From positions 18,562-82,561 of the IMG/VR virus record IMGVR_UViG_3300025013_000002: a stretch of 64,000 nucleotides of DNA; one strand, 5' to 3'. Origin of the DNA: a virus. Shown piece by piece: positions 36,416 to 42,569 of the stretch. Each line of letters starts with the position of its first letter. Position 1 is the first letter of the stretch. The translations under genes were made by a program, and so were the position numbers. A model generated the notes under the pieces. It ran no database searches and had not been told where the DNA came from. It worked only from the letters and a program-made list of their open reading frames with translations.

Positions 36416-36445
36416 AGGCGCTATGTGAAATTTCACATAGCGCCT
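36416..36445. repeat. 30-bp perfect palindrome containing motif B
   Basis: AGGCGCTATGTGAAA followed directly by its reverse complement, with no loop. Confidence 0.75.
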
Positions 36446-36537
36446 CTCAAGGTCGAGCTACGATCCGCGCCCTGGACCTGCAGGGCACCTCTTTTGCTCC
36501 ATCTAAAGACTGCGAACATCCGTTTGCAGAGTTTAGA

Positions 36538-36556
36538 AAATGTGAAATATCACTTT
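36538..36556. promoter_or_regulatory. Motif B element
   Basis: AAATGTGAAATATCACTTT in the non-coding region. Confidence 0.5.
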
Positions 36557-36588
36557 TATTTGTTCCATTATGTAACACATCCTGGATG

Positions 36589-36608
36589 AAATGTGAATTT
36601 TCATATTT
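36589..36608. promoter_or_regulatory. Degenerate motif B element
   Basis: AAATGTGAATTTTCATATTT just before the 36618-36653 terminator. Confidence 0.45.
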
Positions 36609-36617
36609 TCTAAATAG

Positions 36618-36653
36618 AGCGGGACCGGCTCGATGCTTTGGGCCGGTCCCGCT
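36618..36653 (+). terminator. Strong hairpin terminator
   Basis: AGCGGGACCGGC / GCCGGTCCCGCT perfect 12-bp stem, 12-nt loop, then TTTGTT on the plus strand. It could also stop leftward transcripts. Confidence 0.7.
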
Positions 36654-36664
36654 TTGTTGCCTCA

Positions 36665-36685
36665 AAAATGTGAACTTCACATTTT
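36665..36685. promoter_or_regulatory. Motif B palindrome
   Basis: AAAATGTGAA-C-TTCACATTTT, symmetric form. Confidence 0.5.
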
Positions 36686-37118
36686 TAATGAGCTTTTCTT
36701 TAACCAGTGAACCGATTGCCTCATGCCTCGCCTTTCTTATCAGCGACACAACTATTAGCAGGACGGTCAGTATCTGGCGTTTAAACGGCCCTTCTGTTTA
36801 GATGTATGGTAGCACCTCCCCCGCTTCTTATCTCTCGACTATAAGGGGATATTCCGCCTTTCCAATCTGTTACCTTGTACCGTCAGGCAGACTCCCATAG
36901 TTGGGGCCTCTGTCTGCAGTCATTTGGATTGATACAAGTCAAGGATCGAACGCGCTAAATCTTGTGCTGATCCTGTCGGCAATAGGTGACAGGTTCTAAG
37001 GTTTCGTGCCCTATAGCGGGACACTACTTTCTCCGTTTGGCATTTTGCTAGAATGCCTGTACAGGTGTCAAGCTGTACACGTCATGCCTCAATAGTCTCA
37101 ATGAGCGGGGAAATGATA

Positions 37119-37179
37119 CAAGGGTCTTGCTCTGTAGCTTCTAGATCCTACACCTAGAAGCTACAGAGCAAGACCCTTG
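37119..37179. repeat. 26-bp perfect inverted repeat
   Basis: 37119-37144 pairs base for base with 37154-37179 around a 9-nt loop. The right arm overlaps the left arm of the 37174-37195 hairpin, so only one of the two can form. Confidence 0.85.
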
Positions 37180-37195
37180 CCGGTTAGGGCAAGGG
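37174..37195 (-). terminator. Hairpin after 37205-37639 gene
   Basis: CCCTTGCC / GGCAAGGG with a 6-nt loop; T-rich bases (TCTTGCTCT) follow on the minus strand. Confidence 0.5.
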
Positions 37196-37204
37196 CCTTT
37201 GGCG

Positions 37205-37639
37205 CTAGGCAGAGGCACCGGCCTTTTTAGCCTCTTTCATGGCTTTTTCCAGAGCTGCGAAAAGCCCCTCATTCCCTGCACATTTCGTCATGACGGCCTT
37301 AACGTAGCTGTCAACGTTGAACTCTTTGGTGCAGTTGGAGTTATCACCGCTGTTCCTGATGAAGTCATACAGCCTCTTGAGGAAGCGCCCACACTCGCCT
37401 TTGTCCTGAATAGCCTCGGTGTATTTCTCGGGAACGTCGCGGCCAGCCTGCAGCATGGCGTTGTGTACCGTGTGAACGTAGCCGGTTGCCTTTTCCGGCA
37501 CGCCGAAGTGCGTTTCGATGGTGGAGATGGTATCCATCATGCGGGTCTGTTGCGAGGCGTAGGCTTTGCTCTCTGCGTCAACGGTTTTCAGAATGGCGGT
37601 TCTAGCTTTGATACCCATGGACTCGATTTGCTTTTTCAT
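37205..37639 (-). CDS. Hypothetical protein, 144 aa
   Basis: ATG 37639 with AGGGG 7 nt upstream; ATG 37714 is an upstream in-frame choice without such a site. Mostly helical (AILKTVDAESKAYASQQTRM.., KRLYDFIRNSGDN), ending in a Lys/Ala-rich helix. Single gene with its own promoter and terminator between non-coding regions, and with little sign of the tight coupling seen elsewhere. No family recognised; possibly an independently acquired cargo gene. Confidence 0.75.
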   Translation of the reverse strand: MKKQIESMGIKARTAILKTVDAESKAYASQQTRMMDTISTIETHFGVPEKATGYVHTVHNAMLQAGRDVPEKYTEAIQDKGECGRFLKRLYDFIRNSGDNSNCTKEFNVDSYVKAVMTKCAGNEGLFAALEKAMKEAKKAGASA

Positions 37640-37723
37640 GATATACCCCTTTGGCCTATGGCCGGTTGTGGTGCAAGGCACCGTGTATGCTTCCCAGGTG
37701 AGCCGTTCGTTCATGTTGATACA

Positions 37724-37752
37724 GTTATAACAGCTACCTTGTTTCAAGTCAA
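37724..37752 (-). promoter_or_regulatory. Sigma-70 promoter, minus strand
   Basis: TTGACT (37752-37747), 17 bp, TATAAC (37729-37724) for the 37205-37639 gene. No clear motif A in it. Confidence 0.65.
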
Positions 37753-37831
37753 CACTATTTTTCACATTTATTTTAAAATAATTATTCTTGTGTAAAACAA
37801 GGTACTTAGGCTGTTAATTCATATTAGGTAG

Positions 37832-37939
37832 CTCCCCTCGGTCGATCCCTACGACCTCCCCTCGGTCGATCCCTACGACCTCCCCTCGGTCGATCCCTAC
37901 GACCTCCCCTCGGTCGATCCCTACGACCTCCCCTCGGTC
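37832..37939. repeat. 24-bp tandem repeats (4.5 copies)
   Basis: CTCCCCTCGGTCGATCCCTA-CGAC repeated exactly at 37832, 37856, 37880 and 37904, then a half copy at 37928. No unique spacers, so not CRISPR. Lies between divergent promoters; iteron-like. Confidence 0.85.
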
Positions 37940-38010
37940 ACTGGGGGCGGGGTGAAAGTTTTAATGAGAGCCAGGCTCCCTTACCCATTCACACACACGC
38001 TACGAGTTAA

Positions 38011-38025
38011 AATTCAGATGTACAT
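38011..38025. promoter_or_regulatory. Motif A-like palindrome
   Basis: AATTCAGATGTACAT, 9 bp upstream of the -35 box at 38035. Confidence 0.45.
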
Positions 38026-38034
38026 ACTTTTATC

Positions 38035-38063
38035 TTGACACGTAGCGAGTAAAGTGTTAAGGT
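38035..38063 (+). promoter_or_regulatory. Sigma-70 promoter, plus strand
   Basis: TTGACA (38035-38040), 17 bp, TAAGGT (38058-38063), upstream of the 38094 gene. Confidence 0.55.
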
Positions 38064-38093
38064 TCAATACAGGCAAAACAAAGGAGAAATAAA

Positions 38094-38420
38094 ATGGAAC
38101 GAGTAAAAATTGGAGATAAATTTCACGCTTGGACAGTGATAGCAGGCCCCATCATGAAGGGCAAAGGTCTCAAGTATTGGACATGCCAATGTGCTTGTGG
38201 GACTCAGAAGGAGATCCAGCAGTACTCCCTACTGAATGACCGCACCCATAGTTGTGGGTGCCAGAAGGTTTTCTCCGAGGAAACTAGAAAGCTCCTGTCC
38301 GAACTCAGGAAACAGCGGCCCGCCCCAAGAGCTAAGGGGTTCACCCAGACTGAAGAGACGAGGGCGAAGATAAGCCAGGGTGCCAAACAAAGGTGGGAGG
38401 AGAGGAAGGCGCAGCCATGA
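38094..38420 (+). CDS. Zinc-ribbon/NUMOD3-type DNA-binding protein, 108 aa
   Basis: N-terminal domain IGDKFHAWTVIAG..WTCQCACGTQKEI..HSCGC is the CxCxC...SCGC zinc module seen in phage HNH and AP2-type proteins. The C-terminus FTQTEETRAKISQGAKQRW is a NUMOD3-like DNA-binding helix. No HNH or GIY-YIG nuclease domain is present, so it looks like the DNA-binding part of a homing endonuclease. AAAGGAG at ATG 38094. Confidence 0.75.
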   Translation: MERVKIGDKFHAWTVIAGPIMKGKGLKYWTCQCACGTQKEIQQYSLLNDRTHSCGCQKVFSEETRKLLSELRKQRPAPRAKGFTQTEETRAKISQGAKQRWEERKAQP

Positions 38421-38594
38421 CCCTACCCTACCTGCTTCGCACTGTTACCAGGGGTTCTACTCAAATTAGCCCACAGGGTTCCTCAATCCAGCCTGCTTCG
38501 CACTGATCCTGACCGGTACCTGTGGTCCAACTAGACGAGCCTGTGGCTGCACCGGGATAAACAAAATACCAGCGCCAACCCAAGAGGAGTTAAA
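38421..38594. other. Intergenic region with direct repeats
   Basis: CCTGCTTCGCACTG occurs at 38431-38444 and 38492-38505. A 29-codon frame (38417-38506) lacks convincing signals and is not called. Confidence 0.5.
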
Positions 38595-38975
38595 ATGAAG
38601 ACGATCATACGGAATCACCCAGCAACTTCCCAGGAAGCTATCCAGTTCACCCAGCACCTCCTCCAGTCCTTCCCCATCACCACCAGAAGGCAGATCACCA
38701 TCGAGTTCAGGTCTACTAACTCTATTGGGAGGGGGAATTGGGGCATGGCGCACGATTACAAATTCAACAACACGCTCTTTCTGGAACTGGCCCTTGGGAC
38801 TTCCAAGGAACGCAGAGATCTCCAGGATCTCCTCCACACAATTGCCCACGAGTACTGCCACGCGCTCCAATACGACCAGGAGAAGCCTGCATCCTGCACT
38901 GAGGCGGACCTCTTCGGAGACAAAGAGGTGCCCAAGTTTCTGGAGGAGAACCTGCGGATGAAAAAGGCTGCTTAA
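38595..38975 (+). CDS. Zincin-like metallopeptidase, 126 aa
   Basis: LLHTIAHEYCHALQYD holds the HExxH zinc site (about residues 88-92); CTEADLFGDKEV may supply a third ligand Glu about 15 residues later. Size and layout resemble phage SprT/ImmA-like zincins. Substrate unknown; could cleave a host regulator. AGAGGAG at ATG 38595. Confidence 0.8.
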   Translation: MKTIIRNHPATSQEAIQFTQHLLQSFPITTRRQITIEFRSTNSIGRGNWGMAHDYKFNNTLFLELALGTSKERRDLQDLLHTIAHEYCHALQYDQEKPASCTEADLFGDKEVPKFLEENLRMKKAA

Positions 38976-38994
38976 AATTTAACAGGAGGAACAA

Positions 38995-39174
38995 ATGACC
39001 AAAATTTACTACGAGATCGACATCACCAAGGCACCGGTAGGACCGCCTGTGCGCTTATTTAGGGAAGGCTTCGATACGCGCCGTCTGAATGAAGAGCGCC
39101 TGGAGGACTACTACCGGTACATTGAGGAGTTCAAGAGGCAGCGGGAGTTAGCCCGGTCCAAACCCAGCAGCTAG
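38995..39174 (+). CDS. Hypothetical protein, 59 aa
   Basis: ATG 38995 with AGGAGG upstream. MTKIYYEIDITKAPVGPPVR.. then a basic helix (LEDYYRYIEEFKRQRELARS). Unknown. Confidence 0.65.
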   Translation: MTKIYYEIDITKAPVGPPVRLFREGFDTRRLNEERLEDYYRYIEEFKRQRELARSKPSS

Positions 39175-39598
39175 AGCACCTCTCCCCTATTGTACCTGGG
39201 GTAATGCTCCATATATGATACGTTAAGCCTAAAAATATGACTTAATGATTCATATTTGATACGTTAAGAGGGCAAAAGTAATGTGGGATTTGAACCGGAG
39301 GTTGGATTTTGGGATTGCTAAAATTTTGGGGATGTGGGTTCAGAAAGGATATACTTTGGGGAAATGCAAAAATGTCAACTAATGGTTTACAAATTTGTGG
39401 ATTTTCAATTTGTTACCTAGCGAACCACAGGTTTCCTCAGGTGGATCGCTTCGCGGGAGAACATGAGGAAACCTGTGGTTCGCCTAAGCCGTGCTCTTGT
39501 GGTCCCAGTAACGTTAAGCAAAATTTACAAAACCTACCTGAAATGTAAATTTTATTTTACGATAGCCACTTTAAAATTCACGCAGCGAAGCGAAGTGC
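39175..39598. other. Non-coding AT-rich region
   Basis: About 420 bp with direct repeats ATRTATGATACGTTAAG-like (39213-39227 and 39253-39267) and the R2 hairpin. No supported open frame. Confidence 0.5.
39420..39483. repeat. Long hairpin repeat R2
   Basis: 20-bp perfect inverted repeat (39420-39439 with 39464-39483) and a 24-nt loop with CGC-TTC-GCG. Differs from R1 by G-C to A-T in the stem and T-A to C-G in the inner loop, both compensated. Confidence 0.75.
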
Positions 39599-39614
39599 AT
39601 TCACATCTGAATTT
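39599..39614. promoter_or_regulatory. Motif A-like palindrome
   Basis: ATTTCACATCTGAATT, 6 bp upstream of the -35 at 39621. Confidence 0.55.
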
Positions 39615-39620
39615 TTCTCT

Positions 39621-39649
39621 TGACAAATATTCAGAAGTGAATTACGATG
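39621..39649 (+). promoter_or_regulatory. Sigma-70 promoter with motif A in the spacer
   Basis: TTGACA (39621-39626), 17 bp, TACGAT (39644-39649). ATTCAGAAGTGAATT (39630-39644) fills the spacer, as in the 24969-24997 promoter. Drives the 39.7-45.3 kb operon. Confidence 0.75.
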
Positions 39650-39668
39650 CAGTTCAACAAGAGGTCTG

Positions 39669-39697
39669 CCTGCCGCTAACGGGAGAGGCCTTTTGTT
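39669..39697 (+). terminator. Leader terminator/attenuator
   Basis: CCT-G-CCG-CTAA-CGG..AGG stem-loop followed by TTTTGTTTT, about 15 nt after the predicted transcription start and before the first gene. Confidence 0.55.
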
Positions 39698-39708
39698 TTA
39701 GCAGGACA

Positions 39709-39724
39709 AATTCAGATGTGAATT
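39709..39724. promoter_or_regulatory. Motif A palindrome
   Basis: AATTCAGATGTGAATT, directly before AAGGAG of the 39737 gene. Confidence 0.65.
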
Positions 39725-39736
39725 AAGGAGACCATT

Positions 39737-39997
39737 TTGACCGTTAAAGAGTTGATCGAGGAACTGAAGGACCTGCCGCAGGACGCTGAGATAATCATGC
39801 AGAAAGACACCGAGGGGAATGGCTACAGCCCTTTGTCTGTAGTTGATCCAGACGCGATTTACGTTCCGGACAGCACCTGGAGCGGAGATGTTTATTCGCT
39901 GGATTGGACAGCGGAGGATTGCTGTTTGCAGGAGGACGACTGGGAGGAAATGAAGGCCAACCATCCGAGGTGCGTAGTTCTGGCACCAATAAATTAA
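39737..39997 (+). CDS. Conserved phage protein, 86 aa
   Basis: TTG start with AAGGAG upstream. TVKELIEELKDLPQDAEIIMQKDTEGNGYSPLS..YVPDSTWSGDVY is a well-spread small phage family (helix then acidic beta region). Function unknown. Confidence 0.8.
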   Translation: MTVKELIEELKDLPQDAEIIMQKDTEGNGYSPLSVVDPDAIYVPDSTWSGDVYSLDWTAEDCCLQEDDWEEMKANHPRCVVLAPIN

Positions 39998-40007
39998 GGA
40001 GAACATT

Positions 40008-40484
40008 TTGACGATCACGATCAAAGAAAGTAAGACAGCGGATTCCCGGACCTGCGGAGATCCGACGAAGGTGACCAAGGAAATCTTGGTCGCTTCCACA
40101 GTGCAGCACATCGAGGACGTAGGGAAGGGCATCGAGTTTATTCAGGGAGCCTTAGGCGAGGCCATAAAGTGGCACGACTTCGACAAACTGACCTGCCTCG
40201 ACCAATTCCACTCCGACTTCCAGACGGGTTTTAGTGAGCATAGCTGGTGGGACTCCCACAAGATCTGCTCCAGGCACCATCTTTTAACTGAAGAAGGTGT
40301 GCCAGAAGACGTTGACCTGATCGACGTGCTGGAGTTCATCGTCGATTGTGTCATGGCGGGGATGGCTCGAAGCGGAGCTGTTTATGACTTGGAGCTTCCA
40401 GATGAACTGCTGCAGCGAGCCTTTAGGAACACGGTGGACCTTTTAAAGGACGCGGTGGTGGTGGAGGTCTCCGATGAGCCTTAA
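40008..40484 (+). CDS. DUF5662-like protein (HD-type), 158 aa
   Basis: TTG 40008 with AAGGAG upstream. AIKWHDFDKL and WWDSHKICSRHHL place conserved His/Asp residues as in the phage DUF5662 family, which resembles HD-domain metal-dependent phosphohydrolases. Activity is inferred only. Overlaps the next gene by 11 nt. Confidence 0.75.
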   Translation: MTITIKESKTADSRTCGDPTKVTKEILVASTVQHIEDVGKGIEFIQGALGEAIKWHDFDKLTCLDQFHSDFQTGFSEHSWWDSHKICSRHHLLTEEGVPEDVDLIDVLEFIVDCVMAGMARSGAVYDLELPDELLQRAFRNTVDLLKDAVVVEVSDEP

Positions 40485-40656
40485 GCCCTACTGGGTCAAG
40501 CACCCGGTTCAACTTCGTCTAGCAGCATTACTCGCGATCCTGACTTCACCGCTCGCGGTTTGCTGGTTCGTCTGCGAGAGCATTTGGGAGCAGCGTGGCG
40601 GTATTGCTAGAGCCTACAAGGAAGCTTGGGGCTACGTGATTAAGGGAGGTGGGTGA
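40474..40656 (+). CDS. Small membrane protein, 60 aa
   Basis: ATG 40474 with GGAGGTC upstream. One membrane helix (LRLAALLAILTSPLAVCWFV) and a charged tail ending in glycine. Unknown; possibly envelope-related with the following membrane genes. Confidence 0.7.
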   Translation: MSLKPYWVKHPVQLRLAALLAILTSPLAVCWFVCESIWEQRGGIARAYKEAWGYVIKGGG

Positions 40657-40715
40657 TGTTTCAATTGGCAGATTTTTTATTTATAACATCGGGCGCCACC
40701 ATCGTGGGTTTTTGA
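40656..40715 (+). CDS. Possible 19-aa hydrophobic peptide
   Basis: MFQLADFLFITSGATIVGF with GGGAGG 6 nt upstream and TGATG overlap. Too short to be sure. Confidence 0.35.
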   Translation: MFQLADFLFITSGATIVGF

Positions 40716-40806
40716 GACCAACTGGATGCTAGGCATCGCGACTTGGCTCATAGCAACTGCCTGCAAGTCAGGCAGCAACTACAGATAAAATAAAAGGAGA
40801 TCAAAA

Positions 40807-41187
40807 ATGGAATGGTATCACGTTTATTTGTTCACGAGGTTGGATGGTCTGAGTGGTGCGTTTTGTTTTTCTGGGATTTTGTTGGGCGTCATCACGGTGA
40901 TAGCTTTAGCTTTCCTGCCCATTTTAGCCCACGAGGTGGAGGACACAGCAATCCTCAAAAAGATTTATGGCGTGCTTGTCGGGACCGCCCTCTTCTTCAG
41001 CGCAGGCGCCCTAGCAATCCCAACTCAAAAAGAAGCAGCCGCGATTTACCTGCTGCCGAAGCTGGCAAAGTCCGAGTTCGCTTCTGAGGCATCGAAGATT
41101 CCTACGGACGCTGCTAAGCTTTTGAGGTTGAAGCTGGAGCAGTACATCGCGGACATCGACCCGGTGAAGGAGGCAGAGAAGAAATGA
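40807..41187 (+). CDS. Two-helix membrane protein, 126 aa
   Basis: MEWYHVYLFTRLDGLSGAFC.. has two membrane helices (about 18-42 and 56-75) and a soluble C-terminus beginning TQKEAAAIYLLPKL. The YLFTRLD and QKEAAAIY-PK signatures mark a membrane protein family common in phages; function unknown. AAAGGAG at ATG 40807. Confidence 0.8.
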   Translation: MEWYHVYLFTRLDGLSGAFCFSGILLGVITVIALAFLPILAHEVEDTAILKKIYGVLVGTALFFSAGALAIPTQKEAAAIYLLPKLAKSEFASEASKIPTDAAKLLRLKLEQYIADIDPVKEAEKK

Positions 41188-41372
41188 TCTGGCTTATAAG
41201 ATTTGGATTGGGCACGGCTTATTTCGGGTTCGCTTGGTGCGGAGTAGTTTTTTACCTGGATATGCTCTGCGGCAAATATGGCCTCGCCCTGTCGATGCTT
41301 TTGTGCCTCGCAATCAACGCTGTTAATGTCGCGCTGTACCACAAGATGTTAGGCGAGGAGGCCCAAAAGTGA
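41184..41372 (+). CDS. Two-helix membrane protein, 62 aa
   Basis: MIWLIRFGLGTAYFGFAWCG and LALSMLLCLAINAVNVALYH are two likely membrane helices. ATGA overlap with the preceding membrane gene, suggesting a pair. Unknown. Confidence 0.7.
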   Translation: MIWLIRFGLGTAYFGFAWCGVVFYLDMLCGKYGLALSMLLCLAINAVNVALYHKMLGEEAQK

Positions 41373-41599
41373 CCAAATGTACTTGGGTCGATTGCCTTGC
41401 TCAAGGAATCAACCCACAGTTTTCTAAAGATGGCGAAGAGTGGGCCTGCCTGTGCGACGAGCATCACGAGAAGTTGGAAGGGGTGTTGGAATCGGCGAGG
41501 AGAGTAGGTTCGGACGCGGTGCTGCCCACTTGGGCCAATATTTTAGACGTGTGGGCTAAAGCTCAGGGTGGGGCTGCGGAAGCGGCGAGGAGGATTTGA
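41369..41599 (+). CDS. Zinc-finger protein, 76 aa
   Basis: GTG start overlapping the previous stop (GTGA). CTWVDC near residue 4 and CLCDEHH near 27 fit a CxxxxC...CxxxH site, as in small phage proteins with a helical tail. Unknown. Confidence 0.7.
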   Translation: MTKCTWVDCLAQGINPQFSKDGEEWACLCDEHHEKLEGVLESARRVGSDAVLPTWANILDVWAKAQGGAAEAARRI

Positions 41600-41600
41600 G

Positions 41601-41780
41601 ATGACCCACATCGAAAAAGAAGTAATGGAAAAGATAAAGGACGAGCCTTGGTTTGAGGGGCGGGATTGTCAGTACGAAAACTGTGCCTCTCACGGGTGTG
41701 AAGACTGTACCCACGATAGCAAAGATTACGCAGGCTGCACCTACTGCTCTGACGGAATTTGTCAGTGGAAACAAGCATAG
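41601..41780 (+). CDS. Cys-rich protein, 59 aa (paralogue of 22711-22854)
   Basis: ATG 41601 with GGAGG upstream. N-terminal helix (IEKEVMEKIKDEPWF), then NCASHGCEDCTHDS and CTYCSDGICQW, matching the minus-strand protein at 22.7 kb residue for residue in spacing. Zinc binding likely. Confidence 0.7.
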   Translation: MTHIEKEVMEKIKDEPWFEGRDCQYENCASHGCEDCTHDSKDYAGCTYCSDGICQWKQA

Positions 41781-41793
41781 GAGCTAAAAAAAA

Positions 41794-41973
41794 ATGGAAC
41801 CCCACAATTTCGTCAAGCTCTATCGAAGCATACCTTGGCTGGTTTGCAGCAAATGTGGGCTCGTAAGACTCAGGAACCCGTTCACCGATTGGTGCGTCCG
41901 GAATGGCTGCGATGCAGACGAGAGACCGGACTACAAGAAAATGCGAGATAAATTAACTCGACAGGAGGTTTAA
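41794..41973 (+). CDS. Zinc-ribbon protein, 59 aa
   Basis: ATG 41794 with AGGAG upstream. CSKC near residue 18 and WCVRNGC near 34 form one site; basic C-terminus (YKKMRDKLTRQ). Confidence 0.65.
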   Translation: MEPHNFVKLYRSIPWLVCSKCGLVRLRNPFTDWCVRNGCDADERPDYKKMRDKLTRQEV

Positions 41974-41975
41974 AA

Positions 41976-42275
41976 ATGGAAGTGATTTGTGATCACGGTA
42001 AGGAGAGTTGCGGGAGTTGTATACACAGCGCACCGCATGAAAGGTATATAATTGGTTGCAGTTGCGAGACCTGTGGTAGCACAGGTGAATGGGTCCAATG
42101 CATTCCGGTCGAGGCTAAAAAGGACTGCGACAACCTGCTGGGGAGGCTCAAGGGTCAGATCGAAAAGATAGCCGAGAACACCCCATACAAGAACGAGGTG
42201 GATGTAGCGGGGCGCCTGCTGGGGAACCAGATGGTTATCATGGAAGCTCTTGTGGCTTTGCTGGAGGCGAGATGA
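41976..42275 (+). CDS. Cys-rich/helical protein, 99 aa
   Basis: N-terminal half with CDHGKESCGSC and CSCETC (zinc-binding), C-terminal half a helix (LLGRLKGQIEKIAENTPY). ATG 41976 sits 2 nt after the previous stop with GGAGG upstream. Unknown. Confidence 0.7.
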   Translation: MEVICDHGKESCGSCIHSAPHERYIIGCSCETCGSTGEWVQCIPVEAKKDCDNLLGRLKGQIEKIAENTPYKNEVDVAGRLLGNQMVIMEALVALLEAR

Positions 42276-42538
42276 GTTGGACTGACTGCGTTTGTGTCGA
42301 AAACGAGAACCACAACGGTGAATACGCCGAGTGCCTCATGTGTGAGATCGAGCGACTAGGTGAATACGCCGAGGACTTGAGTAGTGAGGTCGAGAGGAGT
42401 CACGAGGAGAACCGGCTTCTAAGAGACCAGGTTGCTCGGCTGCAGGCCTCAACAGGTGCATCTGTGATGCGCGGGAAGAACCAGAGGATTGAGGCGTTGG
42501 AGGAGCAGATAGAGGAACTCAGGATTCTTGCGTTTTAA
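42272..42538 (+). CDS. Zinc-knuckle and coiled-coil protein, 88 aa
   Basis: CVCVENENHNGEYAECLMC then a coiled coil (VERSHEENRLLRDQVARLQ). Same architecture as the 21996-22556 and 22854-23441 products. ATGA overlap with the preceding gene. Confidence 0.7.
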   Translation: MSWTDCVCVENENHNGEYAECLMCEIERLGEYAEDLSSEVERSHEENRLLRDQVARLQASTGASVMRGKNQRIEALEEQIEELRILAF

Positions 42539-42540
42539 CA

Positions 42541-42556
42541 AATTCAGATGTGAATT
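42541..42556. promoter_or_regulatory. Motif A palindrome
   Basis: AATTCAGATGTGAATT, immediately before AAAGGAG of the methyltransferase-like gene. Confidence 0.65.
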
Positions 42557-42569
42557 CAAAGGAGATAAT

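Larger units (their letters stand above)
36312..36829. other. Non-coding palindrome-rich region
   Basis: About 500 bp with four motif B palindromes and a strong terminator. One weak plus-strand frame (36689-36802) lacks a ribosome-binding site and is not called. Confidence 0.5.
36830..37200. ncRNA. Candidate structured non-coding RNA or origin region
   Basis: No open frame, but a dense series of stems: GCAGAC/GTCTGC (36887-36917), CCTGTC/GACAGG (36972-36993), GTGCCC/GGGACAC (37006-37024), GGCATT/AATGCC (37039-37057), TGTACAG/CTGTACA (37058-37079), the 26-bp hairpin and the terminator hairpin. Orientation unresolved. A possible minus-strand promoter (TTGACA 37071-37066, 18 bp, CAAAAT) has the palindrome CCTGTACAGG in its spacer. 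Confidence 0.4.

Noticed and set aside
36416-36445. CRP site (TGTGA-N6-TCACA)
   Set aside because: Motif B copies have a 4-bp, not 6-bp, centre and sit at ribosome-binding sites rather than at promoters.
36689-36802. 37-codon plus-strand frame in the palindrome region
   Set aside because: Starts inside a motif B palindrome with no ribosome-binding site.
36935-36965. tRNA T-loop on the minus strand (GTTCGATCC)
   Set aside because: The flanking bases do not form a T-stem and no acceptor stem fits.
37039-37057. tRNA-Ser(GCU) anticodon arm
   Set aside because: GGCATT-TTGCTAG-AATGCC looks like an anticodon arm, but there is no acceptor stem, D-loop or T-loop around it.
37056-37080. LexA box (CTGT-N8-ACAG)
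   Set aside because: The palindromes CCTGTACAGG and CTGTACAC have the wrong spacing for the known LexA consensus.
37832-37939. CRISPR-like array
   Set aside because: The 24-bp units are directly contiguous with no variable spacers and no cas genes nearby.
38417-38506. 29-codon frame overlapping the 38094 gene end
   Set aside because: ATGA overlap only; weak Shine-Dalgarno and low-complexity product containing the direct repeats.
40726-40788. 20-codon lipoprotein-like frame (MLGIATWLIATACKSGSNYR)
   Set aside because: Has a lipobox-like LIATAC, but no ribosome-binding site; too short to support.
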